Below, piece after piece: positions 23,893 to 34,527 of a DNA stretch of 64,000 nucleotides (its first letter is position 1; each line of letters begins with the position of its first letter). The notes below the pieces were generated by a model, which made no database searches, had not been told where the DNA came from, and worked only from the letters and a program-made list of their open reading frames with translations. Both the position numbers and the translations under genes were made by a program. Source of the stretch: an uncultured Chlamydia sp. (lineage in GTDB: Bacteria; Chlamydiota; Chlamydiia; Chlamydiales; Simkaniaceae); NCBI GenBank assembly GCA_946127115.1, contig CAMGYI010000002.1:186001-250000 (forward strand), in the 5' to 3' direction.

Positions 23893-26800
23893 ATGTTTTC
23901 TTTAAAGCCTTTCTTAGATCGATCAAAAGCTGTTAATCGAGATTTCGTTGTAGTGTCACTCATCTGTGGCATTGCCTACCTTGCTGGGAAAGAGAAGCGG
24001 ATTCAGGTTTTTAAAAGTGCAAATCTAGGAGGACGTATAGCTGCAGCGACAACTGCAAGTTTAGGTTTGGGGTTATCTAACAAGATCTTAGGTGGCTCAG
24101 AAGAAAATAAACAATCCCTAGAGTTTCTGGTGACCAAGGTTTTAGCCGTTACAATTAGTTGTGTTGTTCTAACTTCGATTGTTATAAAACAAGCGCCTAG
24201 TTTAGAAATGTCTTTTGCAGACACCAGAAAGTTTGCTTTCTTCTCTGCCTCTATTTTATTGGCTTCGAAAATTCAGCACATGTATTTCTTTGCCCCTTTT
24301 GATGATCCATCACAACCTCGTAACCTCAGTGATAGAATTGCGTTGATTCGAAATAAACACTGTAAAGCGGCAGCTCAAATCACTTACAACACAATCACCA
24401 CCATTTCTTTGGGAATTTTAAATGCTTGTGCACGAGTTGGATCTGCATGCTACCTTCTCTTTTCTAAGATTCAAGTTATTGGAAACATTCCATCATATGC
24501 AAGGGGTGTTTTATTTCCTAAAGTCACTCCAAGAAGACAGAAGTCTGAAGAAATTGAGTTGGAAGTTCAGCGATTCTTAAATCGCATATTGAAAGCCCCA
24601 ATTAACTCATATCAAAAACAGCAAATACGAGAAATTTTTGAAGGAGAGTTTTCTCCACAAGAAGAATCAACTTTCATTGAGAAGCTATTTGAACAAAGAG
24701 CTTTTGAAGAAGCTAATCATTTAATCTTGCTTAAATTTTTGATTAAAAAGGGAAAAGAGGCAGTGCTGGATGAGAAACAGGTTTTGCTCACTCCCCTCCA
24801 GAAACTTCAAGAAAAGCATCAGAAAGAATTAGATCTTTTTTCAACCTTAAAGGCACATGCTAAACGGATTGATGCTCCAGCAGTCGAAAGTTGGGTCAAT
24901 GATCGATCAGAAGAACGGTACCTTGCTGAGAGAACAGAACAAATCCGGGGGGAGCTTCCTGATATTGACCCAGATGGTGCGTTATGGGGAGAATGTCTAA
25001 ATGATGTCAATCTGGAAGCTGCTGTCCATTTACAAAATCGCCTAGATCAACATCTTAAAGATTTGACCTTGAGACAAGAAAGAGCAGAACAAGCCTTTCA
25101 TCCACTTTTAGAACTCGAGTACTATTCTCTTCTTGCTCAGAGACTCTCCTTGTCTGTCGATGAGCTAAGGTGGCAGCGCAACCATGACCATATTGAGGGT
25201 TTCAATCGGGTCGTTTCTCAGTCGTTGCGTCACATTCATGAAACACTTCAAACGCGTTATCGAGGGCTTGATATCCCTTGTCCTATCCCTCTACCAAGAG
25301 AAGATGCAGATATCGATGCATTCTTCAGGGACGCAGAAAATGCGTTGCAAGGCCTCCACGAAAGAGAACTCAGACATTTTGAACAAAATCCTGCTTACGC
25401 GATACAAGGAACCCTTATTCAAGATATGCAAAGGCGCATTCTTAGTGCCATCGATAATCCTTATCGCAGAGAATGTTTGAGTATTCAAACTTCTAAAGAA
25501 CGAAAAGCTAGACGTAATCGCGTGATTACTGAAAATATTTTCTTGTTTTGTCTTAAGCAAACACCAGATGGCCAACAGCTTGTCCATTTAATGGACCGTC
25601 GTTCGAATTCTGAAGAAGATTGTCATCTTCACATCATCTCCAGAAGAGCTTTTGATCGTCTTTATGAACAAGTGCTTCCCACGCTTCAATCAAAGCTCTA
25701 TACACACCATGAGTTTGGTGTTGATTTAGCACAAGGTGAAGAAATGCTTTTTCTTGAACAGATGAGAGAAAATGTTTGGGAATTAGACCTTAATTCTCTG
25801 CCTAGAGAGTTGGATCTTGAGTTAAATTTTTGGTATCTTGATTTGCAATCGGTTTGGATGGAACATCTTCCTGCTCACCAAAGAAAAGAACTCCGCTCTC
25901 TTTGCACTCTCTCTCGCCATTGGAAAATGAATAAGATTTTTTCCATATGGATGCTGACAAAAACGGAGCTTCCTTTTCAACGCTCTCTTTCTTTTGCCCA
26001 CCTGCAAATTCCCGACCAAAGGCAAAAGGAAACTCAAGCCCTACGAACGATTAGTCAATACTATTTCCCCAGTCGCTTTCGAGAAAGAGTGCGGGAAAGA
26101 ATGATTGCGGCAAGACAGGCGCAGCCACGAGAAGAAGCATTTCTAGGAACGCCTTTGGATGCAATCAATCCACCTAGGCTTCCTCGAGCTTACCCTGAAG
26201 TCGATTGCAATTTTGCACCTTTCGACGATGGAGGGGATCATTATTTTGGAGCACCTACAAACATTCTCGCTTTGATCCAACGAGAAGATCCTTACAACTC
26301 GCAAGAACCTATTGAGAACCGTCTAGCCTGGATCGATAGAGCTTGTGAAAATCCTGTTTATCAAAGGTTTAATCGTGGAGCTTTGATTCTTTATGCTGCA
26401 TTTTCTAATGCTGCTGGAGATCTTCGCGATGCAGCTCCTTTAGAAACAATCTACCAGTTCCTAGATCTGATTCTTGACTCTTCTATTGCACCTCTTCGGT
26501 CTGATAATTCATGGAGGAAAGAGACGCTTAACTGCTATCTAAAATTGATTTTTGCGGGGCAAAATGTTCCTTATCAGGTCTCGGAGCAAGAAAGAAAGTA
26601 TCTTGTTCAATTTGCAACCTTGGCAGAATTTCGTCTTCCAGAACTTTTAGTCGTTCCAGAACCGGTATCCCCTAACGTTGGAATTGCTAGACTTGGACAT
26701 GCTCTTCAGGATACCTCTATCGGACTAGAAGGAACGGAAGAAAGCACGCTTCAACTTTCATTCCAAACATCGTACCTTCCCTCAGATGAGCAAACACGCA

Positions 26801-29800
26801 TTTATCTTGATGCTCTTAGGGCACGCCAAGGGACCACATTACCCAAGTATTTACTTGAAGCAGTCATGGACGCTTACCCAATGGATCACGATGAAGGGCA
26901 ACAAGCCATTGATCGCGCGCGCTCCTACGCCTTTCGCGGTGACCGTCAAGGGGAAATCGAGCATGTGAATCGACTTTTAACACAGGTTCCTCCAAGCGCT
27001 CTTAACGTGAAAACAGTGGCCATCCCTCCACACATTTTTTTACTTGATCGTCTTCTGGTTTTAATGCCAGATGAGGCACGGGTTCAGGAAACTGTGAGAC
27101 AATTTAATCATGCGCTTATTCAATCGAATCATGCGCCTCAGATGCTCACGGGTTTTGCGAGAGAAATCAAACGCCTCACAACTCTTTTTGTTCAAGATCC
27201 TTCTGAAGAGAGTTTTGCGCAATTACTGAAAGTAAAGATCGGATACCAACAGTTAAAAGCACAATTTTTTGATGGAAAAGTCGCTTTAGATGGGTTTTTA
27301 AAACTCGCAGTCGATGAAGCTGAATTTGTCATGACCGCTTCATCACATGTCTTGCTTGAAAGAGCCGCTCAATATGATTGTAATGCAATGGTTGCAACCT
27401 TGCATCGAACTGAAAATCCTGACCCAGCCTTTAAAACTTATGCTGAAAAAGCAGTGGAAAAAGTTTTTAAACGTCAGCAACAGCAAGGGGTTTTAGTTAC
27501 TTTTTCCCCTCCTTTTTTCTTTCATTTTGGCAGAAATGATCTCGACCTTGTTTCAGGGTGTGTCTACTTCGACGGAGAGCAATACCTCGAGCTTCCTTCA
27601 GAGCTCCAGAATCACCCTCATATCCGCTCTCTTCACATCCATGATCTTCCCTACGTACTAAACGGGAACGGGTCTTTTTCTCACTATACAACAGAAGGTC
27701 ACCAAAGAGTTGCGCAAGTCCGTATTGCCTTAGGGCAATATGGTGTTACGATTCAATGCAGATTGAACATCTCACTTGAAGGGCCGGAGGAGATTGCCCC
27801 ACTTCAATATGTTCCGCTTGAACAGTTTGACGCTTTTCCATCAGCCCTTTTAGAACGGATGGAAGCTAAGGAATTCTGGATGGGTCCTGATCAAACCATT
27901 TATGGTTATACAGAAAAAGGGGCTCCTATTTTTTCTTTCGATCCTCAGCTGCAGACAATTCAAACAGCTTCAGGGACCTTTGTTCTTTCAAATGACGACT
28001 CTTTGCAAGATGAAAACCTTCGCACTGCGCTGGACTATTTAGAAAATATTCTTCCGCTCGATGAAGTCTTGGTAAGAGAAGATCAACGTCTCATCTATAT
28101 TCCTTCGTTGGAGCTTACTCTAACTCTTAAAGAGGATCAAGCCTGGCATTGGGTAAGTCCCAAAATTTCTGGGATGACCCTTGATCTAAGTCGCCCCCCT
28201 TGCCTAAGTACTTTTGTTCTCAAGTGGGAAGGGGGAGCTTCGCGCTCTTCTCGACAATTTGAAGACCAACTGATCATGCTCAAAAAACATTTGAGGGAAG
28301 CCGAATCACAAGAAGGTTCTTCTCTTATTGCGCAGGAGCAAATGGACTCCATGCGAAAACAAATTGTTGCAACGGAAGAAAGATTAGCCCAGCTAGACAA
28401 ACGTCTTTATGTCACGCTCCTTCCTGAAGCGAGAGATAGTGCTGAGGTTAGAGAGCTTGAAAGAATTTCACGATTCATTAGTGAAGCGCGCGACTCTATA
28501 GAAAGCCAGGGGCAGCAACGTTTATATTTGGAAGTAGAAGAAAGATATCATGAAGCGAAACAAGAGTATGAAGCGTGTTGCACGAAAAGAGCAACCGTTA
28601 CATATGAGACCTTTCACCTTGGACATGTTAAGAGTCGAGATCTTGTTGGAGCACTCTTTCTTCTCCAAGAACAATTAGCCTCAGGCGAAGAAGTTGATCC
28701 TCATGCTTGGGTTGAGGAACTTGCAAACCACCAATCGAATCACCTCTTTGATGAACAAACTCTAACGCTTCTTCAGCGCTGTGTAGATCAGAATGCAGAT
28801 CAACAACCTCTAATTTCCCTCTATTGCCAACTTTTGCTCTCTCAGCATGACTTTATTCTTTTTAAAGAAGCAGGAAAGTCTCTGTCCCCTAATCAAGAAG
28901 AGCGTCTTCTGCGCATTGAAGCCATTTATAATCAGCGAACAGGAGCTTGCCTTTTTCTTCACACTCGATTGATCGAAGAGGGCACGCAGATTCCTGCCCC
29001 TATCACGAATCTCATGCATCAACATTGTCCTAAACACGCTCGTGTAAACGCTCCTGAGGTTGAAGGTCCTATCTCTTTCCCTTTGGTCTCAGCACAAGAA
29101 ACACAAGCACTTGCCGCACAAAGTCTGCTTGAGAGGCTTTGTCTTGCTGATGCAATTGAATGTAGCCCAAAAAACTCATTGGAAGAGATCCCTGAAGAGC
29201 AGCGACGATTGATTAAAACGTTTAGAAATGGAAGTAATGATCAGGCAACAGGATTTTATGTCGAAGCATTTGGAATGTTTCCGGTTAAAGCGTTTTACCA
29301 GGAATTTTCTTTGGAGGCTGATCAAGCTCTTTTTGGATTAAAGAGAAGGGATCTTGATTTCATATTTAACGCATTTGAATCAAAGGGATGGATTAAACAC
29401 CGTCATAGCAGAGATTTTTATTATTCTTTATCATCTGACTCGGGTCACCACCCCCTTGTTTCTATTCAGACGGAAGATTTGCTAGCATTGCTTTCAAGCC
29501 TCCCGATTTCTCCTTCTGACCGTGAAAAAGTTGTCCAACGTATTCGAACCTTTTTCTTCCAAGCGGCTCACGCAAGCTTTTCGTTTTCGTGGAAAGACGC
29601 TGGAAGTGCATCACGTTTCCAAAGAGCTCTTGCAAAAGAGAGAGCGCGGCTTCAAACGCAAATGCTTGATGGAAAATTTTTCTTGGATAAATATCTTGCT
29701 GACACCGGGATGTCTTTGACTGAGCTCAAGAGAAAAGTTCTAACCGGACAGAAGCTTGATCGCCCAGAAGGGCGCATTGCTCTCATCCGTTACCTGGTCT

Positions 29801-32286
29801 ATCAATCAGAGATTTACCATCTCGATAATATATCCAAAGCTCCAGCGCAAGGAGAGCGAAACCAAATTGAGCTTTTGAGTACCCGAAGACAATATCCGAT
29901 CGACTTGCTTTTTCGTCCTGCTGAAAATCCGCAAGAAAGAGAGCTTCAGACTATTCACCTAGCCTTTCTTCTTTTCGAGGAAGATTATGGCGCTCGTTGT
30001 AATCCTATGCAAGTCAAACTGTTTTCTTCGTTGATGCTCGACCAAGCAAATGAGGAATCAATCGATGCAATGCAAGCACGAATGGGTTTTGGAAAAACAG
30101 CCCTTCTTCCTCTGCTTGCGATTGTTCAAATCGCAAAAGAAGGCTTAAAAATCCCAGAGGAAAAATCTCTCATTCGCTACATCGTTCCAAAAGCTGTCCT
30201 TCAAGACAATGCTGCAACTTTTCATAGAAGAATCTCCCATATTTTAGATTCAAGTGTGATTCAAGATCGTGAGTTTTCTCGTTACCAAATCGATCCAGCT
30301 GATAAAGAAAGATCCTTTTATTGGGTTCTTGAGGATCTTCAAACACGCTTGTCTTTCTATCAAAATGCTCAGAGACAAGGAATCGTTCTGATTCAATCCC
30401 CTGAAATTCGACAAAGTATGGAAGCACAAGAAAAAGCTTTTGGATTTCTCGCTCTTGAGGGACAGCTTGAGGAGCAAGAACAACTACTTTGTTTAAAAGC
30501 AAAGCAATTACTAGGGCAAATTCGTTCGCTTAAAACGTATACGATTTTTGATGAACTCGATGCAACACAAGACTTTAAAGCTTGCGAAGTGAATTTTACT
30601 GAAGGAAAGAGACTTCCTATTATCCCTGAAACCATTTGTCCTTTAGAAAGGTTGATTGCAAGCATTGCTAGGCATCACAATGTGGGTCGTCGAGGTTTAT
30701 TAGCTCCTTTAATACTAGGAGAGTTAGGGATTAATGATCCTCAAGGAATTTTTGCTCAATATGTGACAAGCTCAGACAAAAAGGTTTCAGATATTCCTGG
30801 ACTGGAAGGTGCTCTGCTCGATCTTTCACGAGCAAGCTATTTAAGCATCTATCTTATTCGCGCCACCTTGCTGGATCCCAATATTTTTGACTTCATGCAC
30901 AGCAAGCAACCAAATACCCATTTTGGAGTCCGCTTCACATTGAAAGAGGGAAAACGTGTCTATTCCCTTGATCCCGACTCAGGATCAGCATTATTAATTG
31001 CTGTTCCCTATGAAGGCACCAGTACTCCCAAGGGGCTTTCGACTTATGACTGCAGTGAAGTCGCAGCCGCTACAACGCTCCGATACTACAGTTCAAATGA
31101 AACTCTTTTTGAAGATGTTCATATAGATTTTTTGATAAAACAAATGCAAAAGCAATCCATTCCTGAATTCTTAGAAGATGTCGTGGAAGATATTTTTAAT
31201 CTCCAAGGACAACTCTTTATCGAGCGCCTAAGACATCTTGCCGGTCTAATCGATGCCGCGGAAATTGAGCAAGCCAAAGCAATTTTTTATCACGATTTCC
31301 TTGAAAACCCCACACCAGAAGTGCGTTCTTTCTTTGGTCGAGCAGTTGTTGCAACCCAAGTCCGTACCGATGAAGCACGGGCTAATAGTAATCGTTATGA
31401 AATGGGTTCTCCACAAGATCAAATCAGAGGATGTTCAGGAACTGTCAGCAGTACTTCTTCTTATTTTGAAAAACCTGCGATCGATCCAAAAGCGGATGGA
31501 ATGCTTAGCATTGCCATCATGGGACGTGCAAATAACGCTCCTGTCAATGTGCTTCCTCCCATTCCTGAACCTTGTGATGACTATCTAGATCATATTCTCA
31601 CCTCTATTTTAGCTGAAGCAAAACCCTGCACCCGCGCAATCATCGATGCAGCAGGACTTTGCAAAAGTCGCGACGGGCTCCCTGAAACAATTGTTGAAAG
31701 ATTATGGACTCTCTTACTAAGAGACCCAACCATCGAAGGGATTGAAGGAATTGTCTACTATGGAAAAGACAATGTTAAACGGCTATATCGAGGGCCTGCC
31801 CATCCTCCTATTCCTTGCACAACGGCTATGGAACTTGCAGCGCGATTAGGAAAGAAATATTTTTCTTTTTATGGGCAAAAAAACACCAGAGGCTCTGATA
31901 TCAAACAAGCAAGTGGAGCACATGCTCTTGTCACCATGGATCAGAATGTTTCGAATGCAGATGCAAAGCAGGCTGTTCTCCGTTTCAGAGATCTTGTCCA
32001 AGAATCTTCTGGCCAAACCTTTACTTTTGTTGTCACAGCGCATTATGGAGCAATGCTTCAACAGGGGAAAAGAGGTGTGGAGCCAATTGATGCCAAAGAT
32101 ATTGTGAAAGATCTGCGATGTCGCGAACTCGAACAAGAGCAACATGACGCTTTGATCCTCTTCAGGGAAGAATTGGAGGCCCATACCGAACAAGCAGCAG
32201 CTTATATGGAGCACCAGGTCTTTGCAGGTGTTGATCTGAGAGATCATGAAAATAGAGAGGCCAGGTCTTTGCAGGTGTTGATCTGA
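23893..32286 (+). CDS. giant DUF3638/DUF3645-like SF2 helicase-type protein, N-terminal 2797 residues (frameshifted)
   Basis: N-terminal hydrophobic segments (roughly residues 14-28, 45-60, 78-102, 112-128, 170-190) suggest membrane anchoring. A long alpha-helical, Glu/Gln-rich middle follows. Near residue 2064, ARMGFGKTALLPLLAI is a Walker A site, followed by IRYIVPKAVLQ. Near 2219 FDELDA is a Walker B-like site. Near 2370 LLIAVPYEG and DCSEVAAATTLRYYS recall DUF3645. Near 2659 NTRGSDIKQASGAHALVTM and AVLRFRDL recall the TRGTDLK...RMR motif of eukaryotic DUF3638 proteins. The frame ends prematurely because of a 47-bp tandem duplication; the C-terminal 693 residues continue at 32349. The function is unknown. 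Confidence 0.8.
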   Translation: MFSLKPFLDRSKAVNRDFVVVSLICGIAYLAGKEKRIQVFKSANLGGRIAAATTASLGLGLSNKILGGSEENKQSLEFLVTKVLAVTISCVVLTSIVIKQAPSLEMSFADTRKFAFFSASILLASKIQHMYFFAPFDDPSQPRNLSDRIALIRNKHCKAAAQITYNTITTISLGILNACARVGSACYLLFSKIQVIGNIPSYARGVLFPKVTPRRQKSEEIELEVQRFLNRILKAPINSYQKQQIREIFEGEFSPQEESTFIEKLFEQRAFEEANHLILLKFLIKKGKEAVLDEKQVLLTPLQKLQEKHQKELDLFSTLKAHAKRIDAPAVESWVNDRSEERYLAERTEQIRGELPDIDPDGALWGECLNDVNLEAAVHLQNRLDQHLKDLTLRQERAEQAFHPLLELEYYSLLAQRLSLSVDELRWQRNHDHIEGFNRVVSQSLRHIHETLQTRYRGLDIPCPIPLPREDADIDAFFRDAENALQGLHERELRHFEQNPAYAIQGTLIQDMQRRILSAIDNPYRRECLSIQTSKERKARRNRVITENIFLFCLKQTPDGQQLVHLMDRRSNSEEDCHLHIISRRAFDRLYEQVLPTLQSKLYTHHEFGVDLAQGEEMLFLEQMRENVWELDLNSLPRELDLELNFWYLDLQSVWMEHLPAHQRKELRSLCTLSRHWKMNKIFSIWMLTKTELPFQRSLSFAHLQIPDQRQKETQALRTISQYYFPSRFRERVRERMIAARQAQPREEAFLGTPLDAINPPRLPRAYPEVDCNFAPFDDGGDHYFGAPTNILALIQREDPYNSQEPIENRLAWIDRACENPVYQRFNRGALILYAAFSNAAGDLRDAAPLETIYQFLDLILDSSIAPLRSDNSWRKETLNCYLKLIFAGQNVPYQVSEQERKYLVQFATLAEFRLPELLVVPEPVSPNVGIARLGHALQDTSIGLEGTEESTLQLSFQTSYLPSDEQTRIYLDALRARQGTTLPKYLLEAVMDAYPMDHDEGQQAIDRARSYAFRGDRQGEIEHVNRLLTQVPPSALNVKTVAIPPHIFLLDRLLVLMPDEARVQETVRQFNHALIQSNHAPQMLTGFAREIKRLTTLFVQDPSEESFAQLLKVKIGYQQLKAQFFDGKVALDGFLKLAVDEAEFVMTASSHVLLERAAQYDCNAMVATLHRTENPDPAFKTYAEKAVEKVFKRQQQQGVLVTFSPPFFFHFGRNDLDLVSGCVYFDGEQYLELPSELQNHPHIRSLHIHDLPYVLNGNGSFSHYTTEGHQRVAQVRIALGQYGVTIQCRLNISLEGPEEIAPLQYVPLEQFDAFPSALLERMEAKEFWMGPDQTIYGYTEKGAPIFSFDPQLQTIQTASGTFVLSNDDSLQDENLRTALDYLENILPLDEVLVREDQRLIYIPSLELTLTLKEDQAWHWVSPKISGMTLDLSRPPCLSTFVLKWEGGASRSSRQFEDQLIMLKKHLREAESQEGSSLIAQEQMDSMRKQIVATEERLAQLDKRLYVTLLPEARDSAEVRELERISRFISEARDSIESQGQQRLYLEVEERYHEAKQEYEACCTKRATVTYETFHLGHVKSRDLVGALFLLQEQLASGEEVDPHAWVEELANHQSNHLFDEQTLTLLQRCVDQNADQQPLISLYCQLLLSQHDFILFKEAGKSLSPNQEERLLRIEAIYNQRTGACLFLHTRLIEEGTQIPAPITNLMHQHCPKHARVNAPEVEGPISFPLVSAQETQALAAQSLLERLCLADAIECSPKNSLEEIPEEQRRLIKTFRNGSNDQATGFYVEAFGMFPVKAFYQEFSLEADQALFGLKRRDLDFIFNAFESKGWIKHRHSRDFYYSLSSDSGHHPLVSIQTEDLLALLSSLPISPSDREKVVQRIRTFFFQAAHASFSFSWKDAGSASRFQRALAKERARLQTQMLDGKFFLDKYLADTGMSLTELKRKVLTGQKLDRPEGRIALIRYLVYQSEIYHLDNISKAPAQGERNQIELLSTRRQYPIDLLFRPAENPQERELQTIHLAFLLFEEDYGARCNPMQVKLFSSLMLDQANEESIDAMQARMGFGKTALLPLLAIVQIAKEGLKIPEEKSLIRYIVPKAVLQDNAATFHRRISHILDSSVIQDREFSRYQIDPADKERSFYWVLEDLQTRLSFYQNAQRQGIVLIQSPEIRQSMEAQEKAFGFLALEGQLEEQEQLLCLKAKQLLGQIRSLKTYTIFDELDATQDFKACEVNFTEGKRLPIIPETICPLERLIASIARHHNVGRRGLLAPLILGELGINDPQGIFAQYVTSSDKKVSDIPGLEGALLDLSRASYLSIYLIRATLLDPNIFDFMHSKQPNTHFGVRFTLKEGKRVYSLDPDSGSALLIAVPYEGTSTPKGLSTYDCSEVAAATTLRYYSSNETLFEDVHIDFLIKQMQKQSIPEFLEDVVEDIFNLQGQLFIERLRHLAGLIDAAEIEQAKAIFYHDFLENPTPEVRSFFGRAVVATQVRTDEARANSNRYEMGSPQDQIRGCSGTVSSTSSYFEKPAIDPKADGMLSIAIMGRANNAPVNVLPPIPEPCDDYLDHILTSILAEAKPCTRAIIDAAGLCKSRDGLPETIVERLWTLLLRDPTIEGIEGIVYYGKDNVKRLYRGPAHPPIPCTTAMELAARLGKKYFSFYGQKNTRGSDIKQASGAHALVTMDQNVSNADAKQAVLRFRDLVQESSGQTFTFVVTAHYGAMLQQGKRGVEPIDAKDIVKDLRCRELEQEQHDALILFREELEAHTEQAAAYMEHQVFAGVDLRDHENREARSLQVLI

Positions 32287-32307
32287 GAGATCATGAAAAT
32301 AGAGAGG
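32214..32307. repeat. exact 47-bp tandem duplication causing a frameshift
   Basis: Positions 32214-32260 and 32261-32307 are identical, beginning CCAGGTCTTTGCAGGTGTTG. Because 47 is not a multiple of three, the second copy shifts the frame to a TGA at 32284-32286. With one copy removed, 23893-34430 is a single open frame of 3497 codons. Confidence 0.95.
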
Positions 32308-32348
32308 TCTATCTCGACTTTTTAAGGAGAAGAGATCAAATCATCTCC

Positions 32349-34430
32349 ATGGTTGAGAAAAGCATTTACGCATTAGAACAAAAATATGGGGGATCTCTAA
32401 TAAATATTCCAAGAGATCAGTTCATTAGAGAAGAATGCACAAAATATCGCGATAAAATCGAAGCATTGGCAAGGCTGGCTGAAGATGCGACTCAAGAGTT
32501 AAGGATAGCTGAATCAGACCTGGGGGTTCCATTCTTCACGAGGCGGATTACCTCCTCCCAAAACCTTTTTGAAAGTCGCTATCCTCAAGATACTCCCGTG
32601 CAAATTTCTGCCGTCGATAGTGGCGCAGAAGCTGTAGCAATGGCTTTAGCACAAGCAGAAGCAGAAGCTCTTGCGGAAGCTGTTGCCGAAACCATTAGTG
32701 AAGCGATTGTTCATATTCAAGACCGCTTGCCTCACCCAAGACTTGCTATGACAAAAATGCCTCACTTCTCAACTCCAGCTGCTTGGTATTTAAATCCAGA
32801 AGGAGTTCCTGTGGCTAACTTTGAAGATCTGAAGCATCTGATTCATCCTGGTATGCGAGAACAAGTTCACCTAAGCCCGCAAAGACAAAGACAAAGAATC
32901 GTTTCTCATTTTGCTCTGGTTCCCAAACATCCAGACCAATCCCATCTTTTCATTTCCCAAGAGGAGGCCGACAGATGGATCACTGAGTTTAAAGCAAACC
33001 AGAACGATTATACACTTATAGATTTAAGAATATTCCCTCAAGATCAATCCTCCCTACTCATCCTAAATATGAAAGAAGCTGTTTTAAGACAAACAGTTGA
33101 TATTCCATTAGTGACTACAACTAAGGATCTAAGAGGACTCCAACTCACAAATATCGTGCCTAAGCAACTTCTTCCTTCACTTTCTATACAGGGAGTTGAG
33201 GAAGCAACACTTGCCCCTCTTATAGATCTGACATCATTTGGAATCTCAAGAGACAGGGGGATACCTACTCCATTGATTGTGGATAGACAACCCAATGCTC
33301 TCTCGATTCAAGGAGGCGATACAACCATCACAATTCCAACTAACAATGACTGGCTCGGACCACTTTTTGAAGAGGTTCAAGTGCCTTTTAAAAAGTTTCA
33401 GTTCATAAAAGAAGAGTTTTTAAAGAAGTCGGAAGCATTACGGATCAGACTCGACGAATTGCGCAGACAGGAACAGGTTTTAGTCAGAAGACAAGAAGAA
33501 CTTGCTTTATTGGTTCAGGATGCATCAGAGTTCCAAATTACCTCTATTCTCCGAGATGGGCTCCGTGATCGTGACCATGAATTTACCATGCCCGAATCTC
33601 GTTTTTCCGGAGAACCAGGCAATATAAAAAAATGTGGCCAAGACTTTTTAGATAAGATGGAAGAAATAACGAGAGCACAAGAAAGATGTGCCCAAGAAGG
33701 GACCTCACAAGCATTATCAGACTTGCGAGATCTATTTTCTACCTTTATATCAGAACAGATGAGAGGAGCAGAAAATCTGACAACTGCTGCAGTTTTTAAT
33801 GAAGCTTATTGGAATGCTTATAAAGAATACAATCTTCCTCCCTTTGATCTTGTTTATGGACGTATTTTACATAGCGTTCATGGGGGAGATTTCTATAGTG
33901 CACAAAGATGTGGACGTCCTGATTGCAAACAAATATTCAATTTTACACTCCCTGCTATGAAAGCGACTTTAGGAAAGATGAAGCGCGCCATTGAAACTCT
34001 CCCCAAAATAGAAAAAGAGATTCAGGAGATTCAAGAAGCAATAGCAGTATTGGGTAAACAGATGAAAAGCTTAGATGAGGCAGATGATTGCATTCAAAGC
34101 ATGGAGAGAAATGTTACTTCCTTGCTGCAGCCTTTTTCTGATCAAGGGATTGTTTTTGTTCCAAGATTTCAGGATCCCACGTTATTTTGGGACCGTCTAA
34201 ACTTTAATAACCTTGCGTATTTTCCTGAGCAAAAACTAGAGCTAACTCTCAAAGGTCATTTTCCAGTTTATGAAAAGACCTTTGCAAATATGCTAGAATA
34301 CCAGCAAATAATTCACTCTCTATGTCCTGAAGAAAATCAGACACTAAGTGATCACCAGCGCCTGCGCCAAGCAGTCCAAACCTTTGCTCTCAGAGTTGAG
34401 CCAAGGCCTAACGAAACAAAGTGGGTTTAA
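32349..34430 (+). CDS. C-terminal part of the giant DUF3638-like protein (693 residues), separated by the frameshift
   Basis: This frame joins the 2797-residue ORF exactly when one 47-bp copy is removed; codons between 32307 and 32349 are open and coding-like (VYLDFLRRRDQIIS). It contains an Ala/Glu-rich coiled coil (about residues 90-120, AEAEALAEAVAETISEAI), a long central helical region and a CGRPDCKQIF cysteine pair (about 535-540). If translated separately, the first ATG is 32349, with no well-spaced Shine-Dalgarno sequence, so independent expression is doubtful. The tail has no domain I recognise. Confidence 0.75.
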   Translation: MVEKSIYALEQKYGGSLINIPRDQFIREECTKYRDKIEALARLAEDATQELRIAESDLGVPFFTRRITSSQNLFESRYPQDTPVQISAVDSGAEAVAMALAQAEAEALAEAVAETISEAIVHIQDRLPHPRLAMTKMPHFSTPAAWYLNPEGVPVANFEDLKHLIHPGMREQVHLSPQRQRQRIVSHFALVPKHPDQSHLFISQEEADRWITEFKANQNDYTLIDLRIFPQDQSSLLILNMKEAVLRQTVDIPLVTTTKDLRGLQLTNIVPKQLLPSLSIQGVEEATLAPLIDLTSFGISRDRGIPTPLIVDRQPNALSIQGGDTTITIPTNNDWLGPLFEEVQVPFKKFQFIKEEFLKKSEALRIRLDELRRQEQVLVRRQEELALLVQDASEFQITSILRDGLRDRDHEFTMPESRFSGEPGNIKKCGQDFLDKMEEITRAQERCAQEGTSQALSDLRDLFSTFISEQMRGAENLTTAAVFNEAYWNAYKEYNLPPFDLVYGRILHSVHGGDFYSAQRCGRPDCKQIFNFTLPAMKATLGKMKRAIETLPKIEKEIQEIQEAIAVLGKQMKSLDEADDCIQSMERNVTSLLQPFSDQGIVFVPRFQDPTLFWDRLNFNNLAYFPEQKLELTLKGHFPVYEKTFANMLEYQQIIHSLCPEENQTLSDHQRLRQAVQTFALRVEPRPNETKWV

Positions 34431-34451
34431 ACCAAGGCAAGATTTCATCTG

Positions 34452-34496
34452 AAAATATGGGGCTGTTCTCTAATTGGTAGAAAACCTCGCCCCATC
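34452..34496 (+). terminator. possible terminator hairpin after the giant gene
   Basis: ATGGGGC and GCCCCAT enclose a 25-base region that can pair further (GTTCTC with GAAAAC, one mismatch). There is no strong T run, so termination is uncertain. Confidence 0.35.
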
Positions 34497-34527
34497 ATCC
34501 TTAATTCAATTCTTCTTTCTGATATAG

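Noticed and set aside
23709-23936. 75-codon ORF before the giant gene
   Set aside because: AT-rich, low-complexity translation overlapping the giant gene start in another frame.
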